Source: Achromobacter sp. RTa
GTDB taxonomy: Bacteria; Pseudomonadota; Gammaproteobacteria; Burkholderiales; Burkholderiaceae_B
Length of the DNA stretch: 64,000 bases
Assembly: GCF_000757485.1 (NCBI RefSeq)
Contig: NZ_JPYO01000045.1
Span: 41,999-105,998 of the forward strand
Direction of reading: 5' to 3'
Shown here piece after piece: positions 9,130-18,627 of the stretch. Position numbers and translations under genes: made by a program. The notes beneath the pieces are model-generated. The model was not told the origin of the DNA. It did no database searches and worked only from the letters and a program-made list of their open reading frames with translations. The first letter of the stretch is position 1; every line of letters begins with the position of its first letter.

Positions 9130-9164
9130 CCGCCCCTCGGGAAATGGGCTCTCCCGAGGGGCGG
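9130..9164 (-). terminator. Strong hairpin between dapE and prmB
   Basis: Perfect 13-bp inverted repeat: CCGCCCCTCGGGA (9130-9142) and TCCCGAGGGGCGG (9152-9164), with a 9-nt loop. On the minus strand it lies just after dapE, but no run of T follows. It may attenuate transcription or protect the dap transcript's 3' end rather than fully terminate. Confidence 0.5.
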
Positions 9165-9192
9165 AGGGCCCGCGCGGCAAGCGCGGGACAGG

Positions 9193-11174
<1,982 letters not shown>

Positions 11175-11198
11175 AGCGGCTCAGCTTTTAAGGGTTGA

Positions 11199-12395
11199 TC
11201 AAACAGAAGTATGCACAAAATGGGCGATGCGCTCGGCAGCCTGCACGCAGTCAGCCAAAGGCGCCACCAAGGCAATGCGGATGCGGCCCTGGCCGGGATT
11301 CACGCCGTGCGCTTCCCGCGCCAGGAAACTGCCCGGCAGCACGGTAACACCAGTCCGGCCGTAAAGGTCGCGCGCGAACGCCGTATCCGAGCCGGGCGTG
11401 GCCGCCCACAGGTAGAACGAGGCTTGCGGGCGGGACACGTCAAGCACGTTCTGCAGGATGGGCACCACGGCGTCGAACTTCTCGCGGTACAGGCGGCGGT
11501 TGTCTTTCACGTGCGCTTCGTCCGTCCAGGCGGCGATGCTCGCCGCGGACACGAGCGGGCTCATCGCACTGCCATGATACGTACGGTACAGCAGGAAGCG
11601 GCCGATCAGCGCGGCGTCTCCCGCGACGAAGCCGGAACGCAGGCCCGGCACGTTGGAACGCTTGGACAGGCTGGAGAAGGCCACCAGGTTGCGGTAGTCG
11701 TCCCGGCCCAGGCGGCGCGCCGCCTGCAGCCCGCCCAGCGGAGGATTGCCCTCGTCGAGGTAGATCTCGGAATAGCATTCGTCGGAGACGATCACGAAGC
11801 CGTGGCGGTCGGACAGCTCGAAGAGCGTCTTCCATTCCTCCAGCGACATCACGTTGCCGGCCGGATTGCCCGGCGAGCACACGAACACCATGCGCGCCTT
11901 CTTCCAGACGTCCGCCGGGACCTGGCCCCAGTCGCTGCCGAAATTGCGCACCGGATCGGCATTCACGAAGTAGGGCGTGGCGCCGGCCAGCAGGGCGGCG
12001 CCTTCGTATATCTGATAAAAAGGATTTGGGCAGATCACGACCGAGCCCGCGGACGGGTCGATGACCGTCTGCGTGAAGGCGAACAGCGCCTCGCGCGAGC
12101 CCAGCGCCGGCAGCACCTGCGTTTCGGGGTCGGGCGCGGGAATGCTGTAGCGGCGCGCCAGCCACTCCGAGATCGTCCGGCGCAGGGCCGGATCGCCCTT
12201 GGTGGACGGATAGACGGACAGCCCCGCGAGATTGTCGCGGATCGCCTGCCCGACGCGCTCCGGCGCGGCGTGCTTGGGCTCGCCGATCGACAAATTGATG
12301 GGCGTCAGGCCGTCCGGCTGCTGGGCGGCCGAAGCCAGCAAAGCCCGCAGTTTTTCGAACGGATAGGGGTGTAGGGCATCGAGGCGCGGATTCAT
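11199..12395 (-). CDS. dapC: N-succinyl-L,L-diaminopimelate aminotransferase
   Basis: 398 residues from the ATG at 12395 (MNPRLDALHPYPFEKLRAL); an ATG six codons upstream gives a non-conserved extension. It is a fold-type I aminotransferase with the PLP lysine in SSLSKRSNVPGLRSGF and the SPGNPAGNV motif. A dedicated DapC was described in Bordetella pertussis in the same dapC-dapD-dapE order. It converts N-succinyl-2-amino-6-ketopimelate to the DAP derivative using glutamate. It is the first gene of the minus-strand unit; its promoter must lie in the short gap to the tRNA gene. Confidence 0.92.
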   Translation of the reverse strand: MNPRLDALHPYPFEKLRALLASAAQQPDGLTPINLSIGEPKHAAPERVGQAIRDNLAGLSVYPSTKGDPALRRTISEWLARRYSIPAPDPETQVLPALGSREALFAFTQTVIDPSAGSVVICPNPFYQIYEGAALLAGATPYFVNADPVRNFGSDWGQVPADVWKKARMVFVCSPGNPAGNVMSLEEWKTLFELSDRHGFVIVSDECYSEIYLDEGNPPLGGLQAARRLGRDDYRNLVAFSSLSKRSNVPGLRSGFVAGDAALIGRFLLYRTYHGSAMSPLVSAASIAAWTDEAHVKDNRRLYREKFDAVVPILQNVLDVSRPQASFYLWAATPGSDTAFARDLYGRTGVTVLPGSFLAREAHGVNPGQGRIRIALVAPLADCVQAAERIAHFVHTSV

Positions 12396-12440
12396 GACGC
12401 AAGATTTTAACAAGCAAGCTACAATAGCGGGCTTGGCTTT

Positions 12441-12527
12441 GCGAAGGTGGCGAAATTGGTAGACGCACCAGGTTTAGGTCCTGACGCCGTAACAGGTGTA
12501 GGGGTTCGAGTCCCCTCCTTCGCACCA
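12441..12527 (+). tRNA. tRNA-Leu, anticodon UAG
   Basis: Acceptor arms GCGAAGG (12441-12447) and CCTTCGC (12517-12523) pair fully, followed by A and an encoded CCA (12525-12527). The anticodon loop TTTAGGT (12473-12479) gives anticodon TAG at 12475-12477. The long variable arm (about GACGCCGTAACAGGTGT) and the GTTCGAGTC T-loop are those of a class II leucine tRNA. The sequence resembles E. coli tRNA-Leu(UAG). Confidence 0.97.
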
Positions 12528-12951
12528 CTTATTGAAAACCGTTGATAGGCGTATATCAAAGCCTTTCAAATCAACGGCTTGGCGGGTGTCTGGGTGCTGG
12601 TTGACTGCAAAAAAGCAAGAATTCGCGGTCTCCAGCCCCGGATCAGTCCAGCTCTAGCCCCCATGCCCCAGCCCCACATAGCAAGCACCAACCCCGGTGC
12701 AACATCGGGGCAGATCCGGCCAATCCAGGCCGCCATCAGAAGACGTAAAGCCTAATCGAGCGCGGCTTAAGCTCGCGGCGTTGGTGATGCCTGCGCGTTT
12801 CCCACCCATGCCGGCGTATACCGCAAGCGGGTTTCCCCGGCCGCGGCGCCTATCCGCCTATCCCTCTCTTGCGCGTAAATACCTATTAAAAATTCCTGCG
12901 CGATGCCGTACTGACCCTATATATTTTGCTCTACTCAGCGAGGGTTCATTT
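12528..12951 (+). other. Intergenic region between tRNA-Leu and autotransporter
   Basis: No gene is seen in these 424 bases. CCGTTGAT near 12541 and ATCAACGG near 12570 form an interrupted inverted repeat just after the tRNA. The last 100 bases become AT-rich; TATATTTT-like sequence around 12918-12927 is the likely promoter area of the autotransporter. No integrase and no second copy of the tRNA 3' end is present. Confidence 0.5.
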
Positions 12952-15663
12952 ATGGCCGGCAGGTATTGTCATCGCGCAGGGTGGTTACCCCCCGCGATTT
13001 TCTTCATATATGCAGCAAACTGCACCTATCCCGCCTATGCGCAATCGGTCTCTGGTTCCGGCGAGGTTTTGCCTGAACCGATCCAGTCGCCGCACTGGAC
13101 GGTGGGGGGGGACCTGACCGTCGGAGATTCGCTCGCCGGGACGTTGACCATCGAAGCCGGCGGCACGGTGGTCAACGATTGGGCCTTTATCGGCAATTTC
13201 GATGGCGGCGCAGGCACGTTAACGGTGTCGGGCCGTGACGCCGGCGGCGCGGCGTCGACCTGGACAAGCCTGGGACCGGTGATGATCGGGGCGGATTCAG
13301 GCAGCAATGGCACGCTCAGGGTGCTTGACGGGGCGGCGGCGCAAAGCGATTCGGGCACCATCGGCGCCTATGCGGGGAGCGTCGGAAGCGCAACCGTTTC
13401 CGGGGTCGGGTCAGTCTGGGACCTTTCCACGGTCTACTCGTTCCAGATCGGCTCGGGCGGCAGCGGGACGCTGCGGATCGACAATGGCGGCGCAGTGCAT
13501 AGCGGCCAGGGCATTATCGGTTGGCTCGCCGGCAGCGATGGGCACGTCACGGTATCGGGCCCGCAAACCGTCTGGGACCCATTGAACAACATCTACGTTG
13601 GTTTCGAGGGCACTGGGGAACTGGACGTCCAGGACGGCGCGACCGTTCATACGCAAGGACCGACCGGGCCGAATTCTGCGGCATCGATCTACATCGGGCT
13701 GAATGCGGGCGGTGTCGGCGCGGTGAACGTGTCGAGCGGGACGGCCGACACTTCGACGCTCACGGCGTCCGACCGCATCGAAATCGGTTCGGGCGGCGAC
13801 GGAACGCTGACGATCGCCAAAGGCGGGATGGTGGGCGTCGCCAGGGACGCCTGGATCGCCATCAGCGGCGCGTCCTCCGGAACGCTGAACCTGACCGGCG
13901 ACGCCAGCGGCCGCGGCGTGCTCGAGACAGGCTCCGTCATCAAGGGCGCCGGCAACGTGAATCTCAACCTGGACGGCGGCATCCTGCGCGCCAATCGCGA
14001 TGAGGCCGATTTCCTGAAGGGCTTTACCACGCAGGCTGTGGGAAGCGGCGGCGCCTGGTTTGACACAAATACTCATGAAGTGGGCGTGGGGACGGCCTTC
14101 TCGGGCACGTCCAGCCTGAACAAGCTTGGGGCGGGCACCTTGACGCTTTCGGGCGATAGTTCTGCGTTCACGGGCAATACCGAGATCCAGGCCGGCACGC
14201 TGCAGGTCGATGGCGTCCTTGGCGGGCCCGTGAATGTGCTCGCGGGGGCGCGGTTGACCGGCACGGGACGCGTCGGCGCGACGGCCAACAAGGGAACCAT
14301 CGCGCCGGGCCCCCGCAGCGGCTTCGGCACCCTGACGATCGCCGGCGACTATGCGGCCCAGGGCGGCGGCCTGGAAATCCGCACGCAGCTTGGCGCCGAT
14401 GATTCGCCGACCGACAAGCTGGTGATCACGGGCGCCAGCTCCGGCACGACGCCGGTCACGGTGACGAACATGGGAGGCTCAGGCGCATTGACCCAACGAG
14501 GCATACAGGTCGTACAGGTCAACGGCGTCTCGGCGGGCCAATTCAACCTGGCTAACGGCGATTACGTCATCAATGGGCGGCCGGCCCTGGTGGCCGGCGC
14601 CTACGGCTATGTATTGCAACAGGATCCTGCCGACGGGGATTGGTATCTGAGATCGTCCCTGACCGATCCTGGCACGCCGCAAACCGGTGGCGGTTCGCCG
14701 GCCGTCGAGGAGCCCTTGCTCTATCAGCCTGGCGTGCCGGTATACGAAGCCTATGCCAACACGCTGCTTCAACTGAGCCAGCTTCCCACCTTGCGCCAGC
14801 GGGTCGGCAACCGCCTTTACGATCCGGCGGACGCCGGCCGCAGCGGCATATGGAGCCGCGTGGAGGGCGCCACAAGCCGGCTCGATCCTTCTGCGTCCAC
14901 CACGGGCGAACGCCAGCACATCGACAGCTGGAAGGCGCAATTCGGCGTCGACCGCATCCTGGTCGGCGAGCAAGGAGGTTCCCGTCTCGTCGGCGGGTTG
15001 GCCCTGCACTATGGCAAGGCCGACACGCGCGTGTCCTCGGCATATGGCGACGGCACCATCGATACCACCGCCTATGGCCTGACCCCCACACTGACCTGGT
15101 ACGGCAGGGATGGTGTCTATATCGATACCCAGGCTCAGGCGACCTGGTTCGACAGCGGCCTGAATTCACGGTCGGCGGGCAAGCTGGAGGACGGGCGGAA
15201 GGCGCACAGCTATGGACTCGGTATCGAAGCGGGCAAGGCTTTCGATCTGCGGGAGGGGCTGGTCCTGATTCCGCAGGCGCAGCTGACGTATGCATCGACC
15301 CACCTTGGCCGTTTCAGCGACAAATTCGGCGCGCGCATCGAGGGCGACAAGGGCGACAGCTTGCAGGGCCGCATCGGCATTGCGCTGGACTACAAGACGG
15401 ATTGGGGCGCGGCTGGCGTCGACCGGCAATCGAGCGTCTATGGCGTCGTCAACGTGAAACATGAATTCCTGGACGGAACGCGGATAGAGGTTTCGGATGT
15501 GGCGGTAGCGAGCCGCATGTCGCGCACCTGGGGCAGCCTGGGAGTGGGAGCCAATTACGGCTGGGGGTCCCGCTATGCCCTCTACGGCGAGATCGGCGCC
15601 GACGCTGATTTCTCCGGTAGCTATGTCGTCACCGCCACCGCGGGTTTCAGGATGATGTTCTAG
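12952..15663 (+). CDS. Type V (classical) autotransporter with beta-helix passenger
   Basis: 903 residues from the ATG at 12952, which has GAGG 8 nt upstream and opens a signal peptide ending AYAQ; a longer frame from 12697 adds an unconvincing Arg-rich leader. The passenger (about residues 32-620) is built of Gly/Thr/Ser-rich repeats such as GTLTIEAGGTVV and GTLTVSG, typical of a right-handed beta-helix. It ends with an autotransporter-associated strand repeat (LGAGTLTLSGDSSAFTGNT, then GTLQVDGVLGG). The last 260 residues are the outer-membrane barrel, ending in an aromatic-rich strand with terminal Phe (GFRMMF). No serine protease motif or RGD is visible, so adhesion or biofilm roles are possible but not shown. 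Only one cysteine pair region lies in the signal peptide, none in the passenger. Confidence 0.9.
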   Translation: MAGRYCHRAGWLPPAIFFIYAANCTYPAYAQSVSGSGEVLPEPIQSPHWTVGGDLTVGDSLAGTLTIEAGGTVVNDWAFIGNFDGGAGTLTVSGRDAGGAASTWTSLGPVMIGADSGSNGTLRVLDGAAAQSDSGTIGAYAGSVGSATVSGVGSVWDLSTVYSFQIGSGGSGTLRIDNGGAVHSGQGIIGWLAGSDGHVTVSGPQTVWDPLNNIYVGFEGTGELDVQDGATVHTQGPTGPNSAASIYIGLNAGGVGAVNVSSGTADTSTLTASDRIEIGSGGDGTLTIAKGGMVGVARDAWIAISGASSGTLNLTGDASGRGVLETGSVIKGAGNVNLNLDGGILRANRDEADFLKGFTTQAVGSGGAWFDTNTHEVGVGTAFSGTSSLNKLGAGTLTLSGDSSAFTGNTEIQAGTLQVDGVLGGPVNVLAGARLTGTGRVGATANKGTIAPGPRSGFGTLTIAGDYAAQGGGLEIRTQLGADDSPTDKLVITGASSGTTPVTVTNMGGSGALTQRGIQVVQVNGVSAGQFNLANGDYVINGRPALVAGAYGYVLQQDPADGDWYLRSSLTDPGTPQTGGGSPAVEEPLLYQPGVPVYEAYANTLLQLSQLPTLRQRVGNRLYDPADAGRSGIWSRVEGATSRLDPSASTTGERQHIDSWKAQFGVDRILVGEQGGSRLVGGLALHYGKADTRVSSAYGDGTIDTTAYGLTPTLTWYGRDGVYIDTQAQATWFDSGLNSRSAGKLEDGRKAHSYGLGIEAGKAFDLREGLVLIPQAQLTYASTHLGRFSDKFGARIEGDKGDSLQGRIGIALDYKTDWGAAGVDRQSSVYGVVNVKHEFLDGTRIEVSDVAVASRMSRTWGSLGVGANYGWGSRYALYGEIGADADFSGSYVVTATAGFRMMF

Positions 15664-15936
15664 GCAGGGGAAGGGTTCCCCTTCCTTCGCGCCCGCGCGC
15701 CGCAACAAGCCGTTTAGGGGTATACGCCAGTGCGAAACGGGCGCATTTTGCTATATCGTCGCGCTCTTCGGCCTCCCATGGCGGGAACGGGCAGGCCACC
15801 GGCGCCAGCCTGATCAGGGCGGCGCCCGCGCATTTGCTGCAACTGGCGGTCCTCGCAGACGGGGACCTGCCCGGATTCGCCGTGCTGCACACACCCGGAA
15901 ACTGACTGTCCATTCGCGTTCCTTGCGAGGTGAGCC
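15664..15936 (+). other. Region after the autotransporter with a start-less open frame
   Basis: A plus-strand frame is open from about 15663 to the stop at 15903-15905 but has no ATG or well-placed GTG/TTG. Its last residues (HLLQLAVLADGDLPGFAVL) look protein-like. It may be the 3' remnant of a lost gene. No terminator with a T-run is seen directly after the autotransporter. Confidence 0.3.
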
Positions 15937-16305
15937 GTGCATGAACTGCTGGCCGACTGGTGCGAAATGCTGAATGCCTTGCTGCGGGACGTGGCCGACA
16001 CCCAGGCCACGGCGGAAGCGCGCGACAATGCGCTGCGCCACGCCCATCGGCATTCCTGCCAAGCCCCCATCTGTTTCCGGATGTCGGGCGCGACGATCGG
16101 CCATCTGGCCGAAACGCTGAACTGCGCCGTGCGCGCTTCGTGCGCCAGGCATGACAACGCCGCCTGGATACGGGCGCTGGACCAGGCCTACGCGCAGTTC
16201 CTGCAATACCTGATCCGCGACGCGGAGCGTTGGTCGAGCGGAGGCCCGGACGGGAACATGATCCGCGGCCAGCCGCCTCGATCCCGTCCGGGCCGGCCAG
16301 CCTAG
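15937..16305 (+). CDS. Hypothetical protein, helical, Cys/His containing
   Basis: 122 residues from a GTG start at 15937, with GCGAGG about 8 nt upstream; the ATG at 15941 is in another frame and stops quickly. Residues 1-100 are amphipathic helices with several Cys and His (WCEMLNALL, HAHRHSCQAPICF, LNCAVRASCARH), then a Pro/Gly/Arg-rich tail. I do not recognise a family. It could bind a metal through the Cys/His set, but this is a guess. Its stop codon shares the tetranucleotide CTAG with the convergent gene on the other strand. Confidence 0.5.
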   Translation: MHELLADWCEMLNALLRDVADTQATAEARDNALRHAHRHSCQAPICFRMSGATIGHLAETLNCAVRASCARHDNAAWIRALDQAYAQFLQYLIRDAERWSSGGPDGNMIRGQPPRSRPGRPA

Positions 16306-16544
16306 CTCGTTGCGCGGCTCGCGCCCCGCACACGCCGTTTTTCCGTCCTGGCTTCCGTGTCGCGGCCTTGCTCGATATCCAGCTGGATGGCGGCATGCAC
16401 CTTGGCGCGGCTCGCTTCTATCCGGTGCGCGCAAGACCAGCCGCGCTGGCTGGCGACGACAAGCTTGCGATCCAGTTCCTGATGCCGGCGGCGCTTGCTT
16501 TCGGTGGACATGGTGCTGAGTTCCTGGTCGGTGATTAACCGCAT
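16302..16544 (-). CDS. Small basic hypothetical protein
   Basis: 80 residues from the ATG at 16544 (MRLITDQELSTMSTESKRRR), which has AAGGAG 7 nt upstream; a longer frame starting at 16598 lacks such a site. The product is highly charged, with Arg/Lys-rich segments at both ends (KRRRHQELDRK and TEKRRVRG) and a predicted central helix. It may bind nucleic acid, but no family is recognised. It overlaps the preceding convergent gene only at the shared CTAG stop. Confidence 0.5.
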   Translation of the reverse strand: MRLITDQELSTMSTESKRRRHQELDRKLVVASQRGWSCAHRIEASRAKVHAAIQLDIEQGRDTEARTEKRRVRGASRATS

Positions 16545-17040
16545 GTGACGCTCCTTGAGTCGGTCGATGGGTGTGTCGGCCTCTTGACGGGTCTGCACGA
16601 AGAAAGTCCTCGCGGCGCATTCGGCCGCGAAAGACGGGAAACGGAAAAAGAAGGGGAAGGAGAGCCGGATGGCCGGTTCCGCTGGGGAAGGGCCGCGGCT
16701 AGTCGCTACCGCATGGCGGCGGACGCAATCGCGCTTGGGATGTTGTGCGGGGCGGAGGCGGGCGGCAAGGCGGCAGCGGGCCGTGCTGCGTCATGGATAG
16801 ACGGCACCCGCCTGTTTTGATGAAGAGGATTCATGTCCTGGACATCAGACACCGCGCGCACTCCTACCGCGGACGCGGCCGCGGACTGTGCGCGGCCGGC
16901 CGGATGTGGCCCTGCGTGGCAGGGCCGTACTGTTCGAATGGGCCGTAGTGTGCCCGTTTAAATATATATTGCAAGCCGAAGCCCGGGGCTGGGCATGGAG
17001 AGGGCCTTCGGCGGCGGCGGGGGCTTGGTGTTTTTCCTCC

Positions 17041-17069
17041 TTGACACTCTCTTCGATAGTCCATAAAGT
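17041..17069 (+). promoter_or_regulatory. Probable sigma-70 promoter of the transporter-kinase-dehydrogenase operon
   Basis: A perfect -35 TTGACA (17041-17046), exactly 17 nt of spacer, and TAAAGT (17064-17069, 4 of 6 matches) as -10. This would start RNA near 17076 and give a leader of about 94 nt containing the hairpin at 17085-17117. Confidence 0.6.
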
Positions 17070-17084
17070 CACCGCACAGATCTA

Positions 17085-17117
17085 GATAAAAGACCATCTG
17101 TAAGATGGTCTTTTATC
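17085..17117 (+). promoter_or_regulatory. Perfect 15-bp inverted repeat in the operon leader (terminator-like hairpin or operator)
   Basis: GATAAAAGACCATCT (17085-17099) and its exact complement AGATGGTCTTTTATC (17103-17117) flank a 3-nt spacer. In RNA the stem GACCAUCU/AGAUGGUC would be followed directly by UUUUAU, the shape of an intrinsic terminator. It lies 9 nt after the predicted transcript start and 52 nt before the first gene. The last gene of the operon encodes a GlpP-type antiterminator, so read-through control is likely. A repressor operator is the alternative reading. Confidence 0.75.
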
Positions 17118-17169
17118 GCGTGCACGTTGCGTCGACCTCTTACAGAAATAATTCCAAGAGGAGACAACA

Positions 17170-18627
17170 GTGCAATCATCGACCGTCAAAATACGTGGCA
17201 TCGACGATGTCATCGCCTTCATCGATTCGCGCCCGGGCATTGCGGGCAGGGCCGGCCTCATCTGGTGGCTGGCGCTGGGCGGATTGTTTCTCGACGCATT
17301 CGCGAACTCGGCGCTGAGCGCGGGCCTGGGCCCGATGACGCGCGACCTGGCGCTCACGGCGAAGCAGGTCGCGCTGATGACGTCGTTCGCGTCCTGGGTG
17401 GCGATCGCCTTCAACCCGATCGGCGGGTGGATGGCGGATCGCTGGGGCCGCATACGGCCCTTGATCATCGCCAAGCTGCTCGCCGTCATCGGCGCCGTGC
17501 TCGTGGTGTTTGCGCCGTCGTTCGAAGTCATCCTGGCGGGCCGCTTCTTCGTGGGCGCCGCCTATGGCATCGACTTTGCCATCGCGATGGCGGTGCTGGC
17601 CGAGTTCACGCCGGTCAAGCTCAAGAGCCGCCTGAACACCTGGCAGGGCATGTGGTACACGGCCGTCTGCACGAACCTGTTGCTGGCGCTGCTGTTTTTC
17701 TCATGGGACGTGGGCGATTCGATCTGGCGCTATTCGGTTGCGGCCACCGCCATCTTCGCGATCGCCATCCTCGTGCTGCAACTGACCTACATGGTGGAAA
17801 GCCCCATCTGGCTCGCCCGCAAGGAGCGCGTGGTGGAAGCGGCCGCGGCGATGACACGCATCTACGGCCAGAGCTTCGCCGCCGCGCCCGTCGAGGAGCG
17901 CGTGCCGGTCATGAACCAGGCGCGGCGCGGCCTGGCCAATGTGCTGCTCATCTTCCGCGGCGTATACCTGCCCCGCACCATACTGGCCGCCACCGTGCAG
18001 ATCGGCCAGTCGATCCAGTACTTCGCCGTAGGCTGGTACCTGCCCCTGATCAGCGCCGCGCTGTTCGGCAAGGATTTCGTCTACGCGACGATCGGCGCGC
18101 TGGTGTTCAACATCTTCGGCATCTTCGGCGGGTTCATGTCTCCCTACGTCGGACGCAAGCTCGGCCTGCGGCGCGCCTCGGCCTTCGGGTTCGCCGCCGT
18201 GTTCCTGATGCTGCTGATCCTGGGCACCTTCCACGGCAAGATGCCCCTGTGGCTGGCGGTCGTCGTGCCGTCGCTGTTCATCCTGTTCCACTCGGGCGGC
18301 CCGGGCGCCAACGGCAAGAGCCTGTCGTCGCTGTCGTTCCGCGGGGAGCTGCGCGCCGGCGCGAACGGCATCATCGGCGCGCTGGGCTCCATCGGCGCGG
18401 CGGTCGGGCTGCTGGTGTTCCCGATCTTCCGCGAGAGCTACGGCCTGGAAAAGACGTTCCTGATCCTGTCGATCGTCCCCTTGACGGCGAGCATCATCTG
18501 CTTCGTGATCCGGTGGGATCCGACGCGCACCACGATCAATCCGGACACCGAGGCCGGCGCCCCGCAATTCAAGGATGACGCGGCGCCGTCTCCCCTGAAC
18601 CCCGCTATCGGAAAAGCCGCGCGATGA
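17170..18627 (+). CDS. MFS transporter, first gene of the glycerol-type operon
   Basis: 485 residues from a GTG at 17170 with an AAGAGGAGA ribosome site. Twelve hydrophobic segments are visible, with the MFS motif A between TM2 and TM3 (GGWMADRWGRIRP). A central cytoplasmic loop of about 60 residues follows TM6 (ARKERVVEAAAAMTRIYG). The family carries sugars, polyols or organic acids with protons; the substrate cannot be read directly. It starts the five-gene operon and overlaps the kinase by 4 nt (ATGA). It takes the place of the GlpF facilitator or ABC importer seen in usual glycerol loci. Confidence 0.88.
   Translation: MQSSTVKIRGIDDVIAFIDSRPGIAGRAGLIWWLALGGLFLDAFANSALSAGLGPMTRDLALTAKQVALMTSFASWVAIAFNPIGGWMADRWGRIRPLIIAKLLAVIGAVLVVFAPSFEVILAGRFFVGAAYGIDFAIAMAVLAEFTPVKLKSRLNTWQGMWYTAVCTNLLLALLFFSWDVGDSIWRYSVAATAIFAIAILVLQLTYMVESPIWLARKERVVEAAAAMTRIYGQSFAAAPVEERVPVMNQARRGLANVLLIFRGVYLPRTILAATVQIGQSIQYFAVGWYLPLISAALFGKDFVYATIGALVFNIFGIFGGFMSPYVGRKLGLRRASAFGFAAVFLMLLILGTFHGKMPLWLAVVVPSLFILFHSGGPGANGKSLSSLSFRGELRAGANGIIGALGSIGAAVGLLVFPIFRESYGLEKTFLILSIVPLTASIICFVIRWDPTRTTINPDTEAGAPQFKDDAAPSPLNPAIGKAAR

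Larger units (their letters stand above)
16545..17169 (+). other. Long intergenic region before the GlpP-type operon
   Basis: Nothing protein-like is seen in the first 490 bases. A short AT-rich patch (about 16955-16973, TTTAAATATATATTG) stands out. The right end holds a promoter and a hairpin, listed separately. The left part may carry the promoter of the minus-strand 80-residue gene. Confidence 0.4.

Noticed and set aside
12697-12951. Upstream extension of the autotransporter frame
   Set aside because: Arg/Pro-rich with no ribosome site; the ATG at 12952 has GAGG at 8 nt and opens directly into a signal peptide.
15714-16620. Several overlapping minus-strand frames (147-268 codons)
   Set aside because: Mutually overlapping, compositionally biased; the plus-strand 122-residue gene and the minus-strand 80-residue gene have better starts.
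12528-17040. Prophage or integrative element at tRNA-Leu
   Set aside because: No integrase, no repeat of the tRNA 3' end and no phage genes are visible.
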